Below are positions 32,801-40,129 of a DNA stretch of 64,000 bases, in pieces. This DNA comes from Symsagittifera roscoffensis. Lineage: Eukaryota > Xenacoelomorpha > Acoela > Convolutidae. Numbering within the stretch: the stretch's first letter is position 1; each line of letters begins with the position of its first letter. The DNA is taken from NCBI RefSeq assembly GCF_963678635.1, contig NC_087068.1, forward strand, positions 1,366,001 through 1,430,000. The letters are read 5' to 3'. The notes under the pieces are model-generated. The model searched no databases. It saw only the letters and a list, made by a program, of their open reading frames with translations, and was not told the origin of the DNA. The position numbers and the translations under genes were made by a program.

Positions 32801-35766
32801 TATGCATATCCCGGAGACAACGCAAATACTACTCTCAATGTCACCTTGTTGAATGATCCCTCCTTTGTCGCGTCTACCACTTCACCCATTGACTCCAGGA
32901 TGTCTTTTATCGCGGGCCATACTGCGTTTTCTGCTGTTGCAGGATCTCTGAGCCTGCTCAGAAAACCTCTACTGTGTAGATGGTCATTGATGCCAGCAAA
33001 CACAATCGTTATCGGGTTCATCTCTGTCTGCCTCTGTACCCCTATAGCCAATGACACTGATTGCAATAGGTCTAGGTCAACTGCGGCCAGCATTATGACG
33101 TCCGGCCAAAACAAAGACTTAGAGGTGTACACGAACTCTGAATTCGCTACTACCATGATTTTGGCCTTTCTCAACTCTGCTTTGTCGTAGGCGGCGAAGA
33201 TGGTCTCATCTTTCTTTATCGCTGTCAATCCGCCATATCTCTGGGCATCACCATCTTGGTTCACTAGTTTCGGGTACACTCTCTCCTTCACATGACCAGG
33301 TGGTGTCGTCAATTGCCTAAATATCTTCACGTGTTGTCCAATCGGCGCTCTCGCCGTCAGGAATCTTCCTGGCCTTTCTTCACGATTCCTCTCATCATGG
33401 TTCAATCTCACATCTTGCAACGGTCTTGCATTCACAGGTCCTATTGTGTTGTTGGAGGGCAGTCCCTCCAAGTCGGCAAATCTCAAGGCCGTCGTGGAGC
33501 TGAAATTTATGCTAGCGGCTATCAACCAGTCTACGCCGGTTATCGAGTACAATCTGCTGACGGATAGCGTCGCTCCATTCAGCATCCTCCTTGCATCTTC
33601 GATGAAGCTCACTCTCTGTAGGTCCAGCTTCATTAGTTCTTCTTTGTATATATGCCAAGGAGACGGTATGGATCGCGACCACATCAATGAGCCTCTGCTC
33701 GGTCTTTCCTCTCGACTGGTACTCGTCGTCTCCGATCTAGTGTCCGATCTAGATGTGCCGGCTACTTCTTCGATTGGTTGGTTGACAGGTCCTATCCTTC
33801 TCCTAGGATGAATTGTTCTCCTCATCGGTGCCTCTCCCAACCGATCCTGTACATCTGTTCTTCGACCTGGTTCACTGGAGCTTTGTTGCCGGTAATTTAT
33901 GGCGGCTGGGACCGTACCCAAGCGTGTTTCCAGGTTAGGAGGCACAAAGGTGGTGATCACCGTATCACTCACCGTTCCCTCTTCCTTCAGCACTCCTGTG
34001 TCAAAGAGTTCTGCTTCCAGCTCATCCAACCGTTCTTGGAAGACTCGATTCAACCAAGCTTGTCCTTCGACACTGTCGAAGTGGATGCCATCTGTGGTCA
34101 GTCTGGCTTGATCCATGGCTCTCAATTCATGTTCAATGTCCATGAGGATCATTCTTCCGGCATTTCTATTTGCTAGGTTTCTCAAGATGTTGTTCCATCT
34201 CATGACTCCCTCGTTGTGCCTTCTTCCTGATACTGTCAGGCTTCTTGTGTTCATTGGCACAGTGCAAACGGTCAGTACCGCGCAACTGAACTTCTGCCAG
34301 AGAGTAGTAAACAAACTTACCATCATTGCTTCCCACAGTGCTTCCTGCTCATCTGATCCTCTGGAGATGTCATTCGTCCCAACTAAGATCATCACATTGG
34401 GTATCTTCCCTGGATTCATCAGCTCCACCATGCGATATAATTGGGCAATCGTCGCGCCTCCAAAGGCCATCACCGTGGTGACCCACGAGGTCCTCAAATT
34501 CGACAGCACTCTGACTAAGCTGTCTCCCAATATCAGGTGAGATGTCCCGAGTGGTGGTTGCTGCAGGTTCACAGCCGGGCTCCAGGTAGCTCGATTGAAG
34601 CAGGCTCTCGGATCTGTCTCCGGAACTCCCGTGAAATTATACTTTAATTGATTATTCTTCTGCACGTCCATTACACGAGACACTTTCTTCGCTGGCATCT
34701 TCCTTACTTTTCTCTCTGTGATCTTCGAACTCCCCCTGAGTGGCGTCACGTCACTTATCCCTTGTCTGATTATTGTCTGGGAGAGTTGTACTCTGCCCGT
34801 ATCGTCAATCGTTCCATAGGGTGCAGTCACCCCGGAACCTGGTGCATTCTTGTTAGCGACCAATCGTCCAGCGGTCTCTATCAGTTTTCTCACTGTCTGT
34901 TCTACGACGGGATCACCCAAGGTGTCACTAGGATCCGGGATTGTTACTCGGTTCGTCTCTGCTGGAAGCCGTGTCTCCGTTGTTTGACTCATTTCTCGAG
35001 GTGTCAAGAGCTCCATCGGGGACTGCCCACGAGGAATATCCCTTGCAGGTATCACTTTCTCAATGGACGTCGTCAACGCCACCTGCTCCGATCGCTCTTT
35101 GTATTCCTGCCTTAAGCGTTCGATCTCTTGACCCTGCTTTTTGTTGCAGTCTTCAAACAACTTTCTCCACATGTCCCGGTCTTCCTCCATCGCCAGCATG
35201 GTCTTCGTCATATCGTTTAACTCCTTCTTCGTACTTCTCAACTGATCGTTCATCTCGTCCAGATCTTGTATGGTTTGGTTCGTCTGAACCTTCTGTGTTA
35301 CTTTCGCCCCTTTTGGTGGCACAGCTGCTCTCAGTGGTGAACCAGACGAGGTCGCCTCGCTGTTCATCTCCCGATGCATTCTCGTCAGCCCAGGTTTGGG
35401 CTTGGAGGGCATTGGCATCTCACCTGGTTGGTAAGTCCTAGAACTTCCCAACCCAGGCTCATTCGCCAAGTCACTCCCTGAGAGAGCCCCGTTTCTCCAC
35501 CTCATCACTCTCATGTTCGGGCGGTCTAGTACTCCTCTTTCTCCATATGCTGCCATCAACAGGACTTCCGTGGGGCGGTCCCCACGGTTGTCGTGCCCCA
35601 AGATGTTAATCAGGGCGGTCAGCAACATGACCACCTCTGGGTCCTCCAGAGCGAAGTCTCGTTCGATCAGCCGACGATAGATCGCATCTACCATCGGTCC
35701 TACATATGCCTCTGCCAGGTCCATCAATTCGTCCAGGTTGAAATTATCCATACTGTTCTTTTCCAA
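26806..35766 (-). CDS. Giant ORF (2,986 aa) with SGNH-hydrolase module
   Basis: One uninterrupted frame from ATG at 35766 to the stop at 26806. Residues ~165-235 form a coiled coil. Residues ~408-585 form an SGNH/GDSL hydrolase module: GDS with nucleophile Ser416 (block I), GTND with Asn465 (block III), and DGIH giving Asp559 and His562 (block V). Residues ~870-1100 contain a second SGNH-like block III (AGINDHLHSRG, Asn927) with no obvious GDS serine. Residues ~1655-1790 are acidic and disordered. The remaining ~1,200 residues match nothing I recognise, with Cys/His and aromatic clusters. No YxDD, DDE, protease or zinc-knuckle signature was found. SGNH folds act as esterases, and one is known in ORF1p of CR1-type LINEs. 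A role in lipid or carbohydrate ester cleavage is inference. The ORF is visibly more GC-rich than its surroundings. Confidence 0.9.
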   Translation of the reverse strand: MEKNSMDNFNLDELMDLAEAYVGPMVDAIYRRLIERDFALEDPEVVMLLTALINILGHDNRGDRPTEVLLMAAYGERGVLDRPNMRVMRWRNGALSGSDLANEPGLGSSRTYQPGEMPMPSKPKPGLTRMHREMNSEATSSGSPLRAAVPPKGAKVTQKVQTNQTIQDLDEMNDQLRSTKKELNDMTKTMLAMEEDRDMWRKLFEDCNKKQGQEIERLRQEYKERSEQVALTTSIEKVIPARDIPRGQSPMELLTPREMSQTTETRLPAETNRVTIPDPSDTLGDPVVEQTVRKLIETAGRLVANKNAPGSGVTAPYGTIDDTGRVQLSQTIIRQGISDVTPLRGSSKITERKVRKMPAKKVSRVMDVQKNNQLKYNFTGVPETDPRACFNRATWSPAVNLQQPPLGTSHLILGDSLVRVLSNLRTSWVTTVMAFGGATIAQLYRMVELMNPGKIPNVMILVGTNDISRGSDEQEALWEAMMVSLFTTLWQKFSCAVLTVCTVPMNTRSLTVSGRRHNEGVMRWNNILRNLANRNAGRMILMDIEHELRAMDQARLTTDGIHFDSVEGQAWLNRVFQERLDELEAELFDTGVLKEEGTVSDTVITTFVPPNLETRLGTVPAAINYRQQSSSEPGRRTDVQDRLGEAPMRRTIHPRRRIGPVNQPIEEVAGTSRSDTRSETTSTSREERPSRGSLMWSRSIPSPWHIYKEELMKLDLQRVSFIEDARRMLNGATLSVSRLYSITGVDWLIAASINFSSTTALRFADLEGLPSNNTIGPVNARPLQDVRLNHDERNREERPGRFLTARAPIGQHVKIFRQLTTPPGHVKERVYPKLVNQDGDAQRYGGLTAIKKDETIFAAYDKAELRKAKIMVVANSEFVYTSKSLFWPDVIMLAAVDLDLLQSVSLAIGVQRQTEMNPITIVFAGINDHLHSRGFLSRLRDPATAENAVWPAIKDILESMGEVVDATKEGSFNKVTLRVVFALSPGYAYLPDGLKFVYAMVALLSEGKYDVIISAPNRMIEMENLRPLKAELPAVWSDISNAMRGFKDHALHMLVLDEVLGLELSNFSRQLKLKPGIDDDHRVITAMSNDLWFRAMEVASEDTRRKNSLETRAHLEAMVLRTKPEANQWLHLNPRVAALGADAFQQGPVMITKIHAYLLKEVNLAENAGEKTAEFVNRMCQITLETFWTQEVKGQEGFERTDSMLEGLGAGWTASFLAKVYPKVSHYLIKEFLQAVVKVSIVELIALFVTFGAENFLKGPVILLTDGIQNLRLDGLLTLIAITHGNLGGLMKLARCPEQMKERVRNLDMKKSTDSWNKIRDLRHTLIQYLLQQNRFGTGEDETIEREEDVRRHVGGMPLLTDLSLAMRIDPLALIRGVTEFVTVIYGPAVTFAFPDVKVEAYRRSVLHLNLISAVDGSTLNWCEQHALRELMSEDLLFAKISEPEMTVINFDDHFCDRMGEVERGHIEVFPKLWNLRPYDKTNGEMTRVPRLTAAYHKVREETKDWGDYKKLPEAIPEFPLIRRMLLGAVSVVQTPRLRAFETNERRVGNFSATMDPYFVGRNAAVLQYTRFAYTDQATRRRISNAATPKPEGFDEEWRGLGLAPMRMRGRTELPEASVILTSVKKEMKVAGILQTRIFLAPFGCEETKVVHGEEEDKSAGTLLIPRFQEEADDDKQGPSNSNGDKSEGDDGQGGNRQTEEPMQQDQAGGEDDRASTGGTSSLDFNIFSDLENNADTLETTEPADEGISTLEPPSAFEEMKRNLPESSSPGNTRNNDQRILMESPRRRRIEASARVPFLGTLPEEEWEVHHRDHESRTGCKLDRVAFMEEVWTVIQSYGTQSILKTGLNQPLMREVLDKLDECEGRLSELLIDSATDESEADSPIKITPQDNEGEVVYLSRTRRGTMRSKMVIDKINAMKMKLGSRVMPRRIGKTKVDSEISMKAGNSAKRKRVEEVMDLGQGDYQLSGTDRILTDIAMVPPILMAGLKSTGYKSKRSDRTLTGATLEMEILSQCGESKMRDFKPSPMNNGKGSVAGQLTPVEYNRLTVSETVSIDEPTGGYMEMLEYRNSARGHVMALEEEKAMEGYLETMLQGTTLKQKAYGTLASSDVQAETIEQLVSLPWKAVVLRYFEEEMRTTPRIHALVAVPYVRTELQLRLAWCMMGLTREEYDSEERKRSKEEKVFLMTNLRDLIVQEGAAVACAKRRDALCFIRFLIEQISVPALSTCVKMLKEGDERTKAMFLLAMLDMQQSKPMRVNMKEPEELEPMKKIDEIRRFSNKELRLTKESMGALPKSSEYCGPIKKKSYSYVSGIIGIAYNPFLSEDIRDCFFDYEQAVLLRFWTSRIVTIKSVNNSQAKLGLVLEEEVTAPSVPKSDKRVEFGLGFSDELLRTSLMAVWELMKPSWCPSPNADSILRATQDIQRELNADCNLRDLNIIYNMMITASKSNGEDKVELPGWGPEDWVKPGSCLAEVCGLEGHVCGSLDCVKTLEKQHKQLTVLFGNVVMKARTETELIADCHGGTDVNLVTALGFYSMFGSLESLLNLEQKHEMVTAISVEVFPGVLQTEQKYIGKWREAIETEMNIRHSETYCRPSGARYLVGSMLAPMCKSKYPVHFVAVDVKSTRTIVDQAFSVPKCVRLARMSEKSYELLCEIFSAVPERTKEELESILGKKFMGYVSGNFSDFEKQKQRGSTVTDYNAVDENDEIHRVMMEVEPLLEASGKRNWRSIMLTHDEFPCHCLLQTWWYPKRSNLVLIWDSGELLSMGLPDSSQPITIVIVGVMMAIRWLEAHARENNRQEAPTREQLQKLDCLKDLDLFETMCKVLNIPMEVKKIWARKRLMPWFRANMTAWLYEYAKKHMSKHGRVYSEYQLDIGAGAFKRAFVTHRNAVTTAVKRISRTSERSGNEKAEMLKEDLERNVTLCLHNSFCRNRESNVDPLPCCKQRVEEQKCWRTASNSVRIVNDVLQDTETESAESASQEEEMEH

Positions 35767-38067
35767 ATTTAATTTGATTCGATTTCAAGTTTTGACTCAA
35801 GTGAGCAATTAAATGATCAATCAGGATCTAGAAAAGGAATCACGAATGTCACACCTGTCAATTTCACCTTAACATACATCGTTAAAATTTGCTTAAAGAC
35901 AGTTCAGATAAAAAGATATTTATCCTAAAAGTCACTGATACCTAGCCTGTGTATTAATAACCTAATACCTCTCGCTTTTTAGTCTTTCTTTCGTTTACCT
36001 AAGTCCTTAATAAAATAATACCCCTCCGGATTGGCACAAATAGGACCCTTCCGGACTGTCAGAATATAGACCCCTCCGGATTGGGAGCCCTTAGCTCTGT
36101 CAAAGTAGCTTTCCGTAGTTTTCTTAATTTCAGCTTATACCCCTCCGGATACGTTCTGCGTTGCTTTTATGCTGTTTGAATTAACTGGGAAGGGTATAGG
36201 TTCCTTTCCTAGACCCCTCCGGGTTGAAGTTAAGGCACTTATTTGACAATTCACACTAACGGTGAAGGGTCTTATCACTTGCCTAATTTCGACTGTATTA
36301 TGGTTGTCTTGTGCCTTCAGCCCTCCCTCTTTGTCTAGAACTGTCCTAAGTTACTTAGTTCAATCGCTATCAACTTTTGGTAGAGGTATAAGGGTTTTTC
36401 AGAAAAATTTATAAAACGTGAAGGGTGTACCCCTCCGGATTTGTGTAATTTGTTAAAAACAATCCCAAAAAATTTTCTCGCTCGCTTTTTCGAGTAATAC
36501 TCTTTCCTACTAGTAAGTTCAGCTAATTTCTGATCTATTGGTACCAAGATCAACTCAATATGCTCAGTAGTTCCAAAGTTATTAACTAAAACGTCTTTGT
36601 TCCAAACTCAAAAATTTTCTCTCTTATAGGTTCCGCCTAACTTTTTCCGCAAATCTGGTCCTTTCGACCTAAAAACTATTGATCTGAGCTCAGAAGGCCT
36701 ATAATTTTCTAGTTCAATGCAAAAGACCCGATCTAAAACGCTATTGTAGAGAAAATTTGCGAAAAACTATGCTACCTGGACCCCTCCGGATTGATGAATC
36801 CACCAAATCAAACACGTTATGTTCGATTTCTCTGCAACCCGGAAGGCTTTCGGGTAGCGGATTTTAAGACTTGTAGATTCACTAGTGGACGTTGTCCGAA
36901 CAACTATTTTTACTGTCCTACCTCGAAAATTTCAAAAAATTTTCTAAATTTTTAGTGTTTCTTACCATCAAAAATTGGGAAAATTTGGTTTTTGGTACCA
37001 AACTAGTTCCAACCACTTCCGAACTAAAGTTAACCGGTTCTACTTATTACAGTAGTGCAGTTACGATGTAACACACTAACTTAGCGCTTTTTTCCGTTTC
37101 AAAAAATATCGATATCTCAAAAATCGCGACTTGTGGGGGGATCAAAATATCGCTATTTTGACCCTAAAAACCGGTCTGTTTTCGTTGTTTTTCACTGAAA
37201 AACGATATGTGACTATTAATATAGGCTATATGAATAATAATATTAGTAATACTATACCCCTCCGGGTTTGTTTATTATCCGAATTAAGGTGCTTAACTCG
37301 GATATTCGCAGTTCGGTGAAGGGTCACTACAGTGCAGCACTGTCGAGCCCCCCACAGATTACTATCTTACTTTTTGTACCAAAAGGGATACAAAACTTGT
37401 TAACGATACCCAACAGTCGATTGTTGTTGTCGTTGAGCCCCTTCTTGTTGCTCCTTGAACTGCTTGCCGGATCGGTCTTCACCCAAGACCCTTCCGAATT
37501 GAGCGCAAATCAGCTGACCCTTCCGGATTGAGCGCAATTTATCATTAACGTGCTTAAATGCTCAAATAACCCTACAGTACAAGCCTCACAAACGGGCCTC
37601 AAAATTGATCGTAACGATCCTGACTGATATAAATGCCTGTAACAACAATATATCTATCAACAACAAACGGGGGGGGGGGGGTTGAATCACATCTTGTCTG
37701 GGGGGATGATTTCTACTGATTTTCTACTTTTTTACTGTTTTTGGTTTTTTCGGTAATTTTTTATGTTTTTTGTTTTTCTTGGGTACTATACTACTTTTTG
37801 TTTGGTTTTGCTGATATCTTTAAGTGTTTTTGGTCACAAACCACTCAGGGGATGAGGGGTTCATGATTCCCCCCACCCTTCCTGGTTCGTGAATTTTCGG
37901 TCTTAACTAGGTTAAAAAACTATTCACGGTAATCCGGAAGGCTTCCGCGTTCCGAACTACCCTTCCGCCCCGGCTGTTTAGGCCTATTAAGGGCGTTAAT
38001 GTGAGCATCCGCTCGGCGCGGAGTGCTCGTTAACGGTTCCGCCGGTCATGATGTTATGAAAGAATAA
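35767..38067 (-). other. 2.3-kb leader of the giant element
   Basis: Lies between the 5' LTR and the ORF start. No long frame on either strand. Distinguished by the repeated CCGGA motif (see 36017-37530), a run of about 13 G bases near 37670-37682 and T-rich stretches near 37720-37800. Its length and repeats suggest a role in packaging, translation or priming rather than coding. Confidence 0.7.
36017..37530 (-). repeat. Dispersed CAATCCGG(A)GGGGT motif array
   Basis: About ten copies of ACCC(C/T)TCCGGATTG (reverse complement on the sense strand) at roughly 36020, 36045, 36070, 36139, 36213, 36429, 36780, 37255, 37488 and 37517. Spacing is irregular, and one more copy lies in each LTR (25546, 38562). 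Nearby GGTGAAGGGT motifs (36268, 36418, 37314) echo the ACCCTTCACC of the LTR. Function unknown; the repeated, spaced pattern suggests protein binding. Confidence 0.7.
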
Positions 38068-38082
38068 CACCCAGGAGCGCCA
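38068..38082 (-). promoter_or_regulatory. Candidate tRNA primer-binding site
   Basis: On the sense strand, TGGCGCTCCTGGGTG starts 12 nt after the 5' LTR. Its complement, CACCCAGGAGCGCCA, has the form of a tRNA 3' end: four T-stem bases, seven acceptor bases, discriminator G and CCA. It resembles tRNA-Asn, as I recall that family. The 12-nt offset is larger than usual. Confidence 0.45.
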
Positions 38083-38094
38083 TGAAAACATACA

Positions 38095-39014
38095 TGTAAC
38101 ATTCGCCCGGAAGATACATATCGACGGATAACAAAACTAAGTCTTAAGACGACTGGCTAGCGTCTAAACAGAGCTTTGCATGTTTTTCACCGTCTCTACC
38201 AAGCCAGTACTTTTCGGTGGTCTTTCTTACATCAGGCTGACAAAAACGTTACTGTTCTCCGGCTTCGACCAGAACGCTCAAATTAACTGAATTACATGCA
38301 AAATTAGTGAGCTCATGGCTGGGTCTCTGTATCCCCAGACCACGAGGTCACTCCTAAAAACAGGGCTACTACTTATCATATTACTATTGTTTTTGTTCAG
38401 TAGATAAAAATCATCATCTCCATCGAAGATGGATCAACCCTTTCCCCCAACTCCTAGCACCTCATCCTTGTCAAAACTAATCAAAATATCAGTTAAATTC
38501 AAGTCAGGACATGACAGGATGCTAAAATTCAATACAAGTTCATAAAAGTTCCCGTCCCGAGACCCTTCCGGATTCTTGAATCCGGCGAATCAAGCTCCTT
38601 AACCTCAGGTTCACGCTAACTCGGAGGGCTGGTTTTTACCCTTCACCGTTGTTCGCAACGGCCTTGCAACTATTGTAACAGCACAATAGTTGCAACTCGG
38701 AACGTCCTCTGCTGTTCGGTAGTTCGTTGTTGATTTTTAGTCTCGATTTTCGTACTGTTCGTAATCGCAGATAAAGTTGTTCTTTTTCTTTCTGCTATTT
38801 TAGCCAAAATGGCCGTTTTAACATTTCTCAGAAATGTTACGTCATCACTTCGAAAATTTAAAATTTAGAATTCCAGAATCTTCTAGCCTTCACCGTTTGG
38901 CCAATCATTCAAATAACGCCCTTATCCGTTCTAAATCGCCAATCCGGAAGGTTCACTGCTAAAATCCTGAATTCTGCAGAGACTGCATTTTGGCCATTCT
39001 GGTCGAATGTCACA
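38095..39014 (-). repeat. LTR B (5' LTR of the giant element)
   Basis: 920 bp, collinear with LTR A with about five substitutions and no length change, including the same hairpins (38646-38661 and 38664-38695). Confidence 0.92.
38821..38844 (-). promoter_or_regulatory. U3 palindrome and ATF/CRE-like site
   Basis: ACATTTCT-c-AGAAATGT (38821-38837) is a perfect palindrome containing TTCTCAGAA, a STAT-type TTCN3GAA. It abuts TTACGTCA (38837-38844). In the older LTRs the second site is the perfect CRE TGACGTCA (43571-43578 and in 52182-52562). By position these fall in U3, upstream of where transcription should start. Activity is inferred. Confidence 0.45.
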
Positions 39015-39239
39015 CAGAAACGATCAAAGTGGACTTCTGCGACTTCCAATTTGCAACCCGACGACATGGTCTGGATGTTGGAGGATTTTACACCTCGTGG
39101 ACTGTGGCCTCTTGCTAAAGTGGTGGAAACCTTTCCTGGACAAGATGGAATAGTCCGCTCAGTGAAGCTGAAAACGCCAACTGGATTCAAAGTTCGACCT
39201 GTGGTCAAATTGAGCCGCGTTTTCCCAGTTTCGCAGTAA
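39015..39239 (+). pseudogene. BEL/Pao pol gene, C-terminal end (after the insertion)
   Basis: Continues the integrase frame broken at 25078, in phase once one CAG copy is counted as target duplication. Encodes the C-terminal domain with DDMVWMLEDFTPRGLWPLAKV and GQDGIVRSVKLKT, typical of BEL/Pao integrases, and ends at the stop at 39237-39239. Confidence 0.87.
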
Positions 39240-39495
39240 CCAAGCTCCAAATAGCTAACCAACCAAATAATCACGCAACTCAGCCTTCAACATATCAACT
39301 CGACAAAGATGAACAAATCTACGACTCGTCAATTCAACTAAGACAATCAGCTCAACGATAGACAAACCAAGACGAAGATGAAAAAGAACAATTTCTGGTT
39401 CCCTTATCTACTGGTTCCCTTATCTTTGTATTTTACCGTATCCTTACTATTTTATTCAATACTTTATTTGCAAGCTCTGCAAATGTGGGCGGGTG

Positions 39496-39940
39496 TTAAT
39501 TGTAAACAATTAAGGTCACCTTTCTCTCAACTTGATTTTTGACATTACAGCCAAGCTGACTCACTCGTTTCTCTCAACTTTTCAAAAACAGCATGACTTA
39601 CAAGGAAATGACAAACTTTCAGGTAAAATAATGTTTCAATTTATACGAAAACTCGGGATTAATATCAACTTTTCTGAATAACCCCCTTATTAACAGTTCC
39701 CCTTTTTCTAACGTTCGCCTTTTAGTATTCCCCGTACCATGTAATATAATATCCCTATTTATGATATTATATTTACCTTAGTTTTATCCCTGATTTACTA
39801 TTGTATTATTTTTCATGTACTTACTCAACTGATGCCCAACTGCATGGAACTCCTTTGACTCAACCCTTAAAATTACCCTTACTAACAATTGGTGTACTAC
39901 TCTCCTCAGGTAATTTACCCAATTATTATACGCGCAAATT
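39496..39940 (+). repeat. BEL/Pao 3' LTR (end approximate)
   Basis: The purine-rich AATGTGGGCGGG is followed by TGTTAATTGTAAACAATTAA, the usual polypurine tract plus TG start of a BEL LTR. The start contains an 8-bp inverted repeat (TTAATTGT/ACAATTAA). The end is placed where giant-family LTR sequence resumes; no 5' LTR is in the window to confirm it. Confidence 0.6.
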
Positions 39941-39941
39941 A

Positions 39942-40016
39942 ACTTAGTTATATGCAAAAATGGTGAGCTCATAGCTGGGTCTGAGTATCCCCAGACCACG
40001 ATGTCACTCCTAAAAG
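39942..40016. repeat. Old LTR remnant of the giant family, right part
   Basis: Aligns with the next part of the 920-bp LTR: CAAATTAACTTAGTTA, TGGTGAGCTCATAGCTGGGT, GTATCCCCAGACCACGATG, TCACTCCTAAAA. Together with 24403-24575 it makes one old LTR split by the BEL element. TGTCACTCCTAAAAG is duplicated at 40002-40016 and 40022-40036. Confidence 0.7.
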
Positions 40017-40129
40017 TTAATTGTCACTCCTAAAAGACGCAAACAGACCACAAGCATGAGCTCTTTGATAAATAAAAAAATTCGAGCAAATGACGTGTCA
40101 CTTCCAAAACCCCATCCCCAAGTTTCAAG

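Larger units (their letters stand above)
25079..39014 (-). mobile_element. 13.9-kb LTR-type element with one giant ORF
   Basis: The boundaries are two direct repeats, 25079-25998 and 38095-39014, each 920 bp with about five differences. Each starts TGTAACATTCG and ends CGAATGTCACA. The element is flanked by CAG (25076-25078 and 39015-39017), a 3-bp target duplication, and the interrupted BEL reading frame is restored across it. Order on the sense (minus) strand: LTR 38095-39014, possible tRNA-primer site, 2.3-kb leader, 2,986-codon ORF, ~0.8-kb 3' region, LTR 25079-25998. No reverse transcriptase, RNase H, protease or integrase motif is visible, so it is probably non-autonomous or uses an unfamiliar mechanism. 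The near-identical LTRs and intact ORF indicate a recent insertion. Confidence 0.92.

Noticed and set aside
26806-35766. Many plus-strand frames of 60-243 codons opposite the giant ORF
   Set aside because: Antisense shadows of a GC-rich coding sequence. They are Ser/Leu/Pro-rich, have no domains, and recur in the decayed copies just as the sense frame does.
26806-35766. Viral polymerase (L protein or RT) in the giant ORF
   Set aside because: The length is suggestive, but no GDD, SDD or YxDD core or surrounding motifs could be found.
25079-39014. Composite DNA transposon flanked by two 920-bp TIR units
   Set aside because: The unit ends are slightly inverted, but the flanking repeats are direct, share TG...CA ends and occupy LTR positions in the other copies. 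An LTR explanation is simpler, though the 3-bp duplication keeps the question open.
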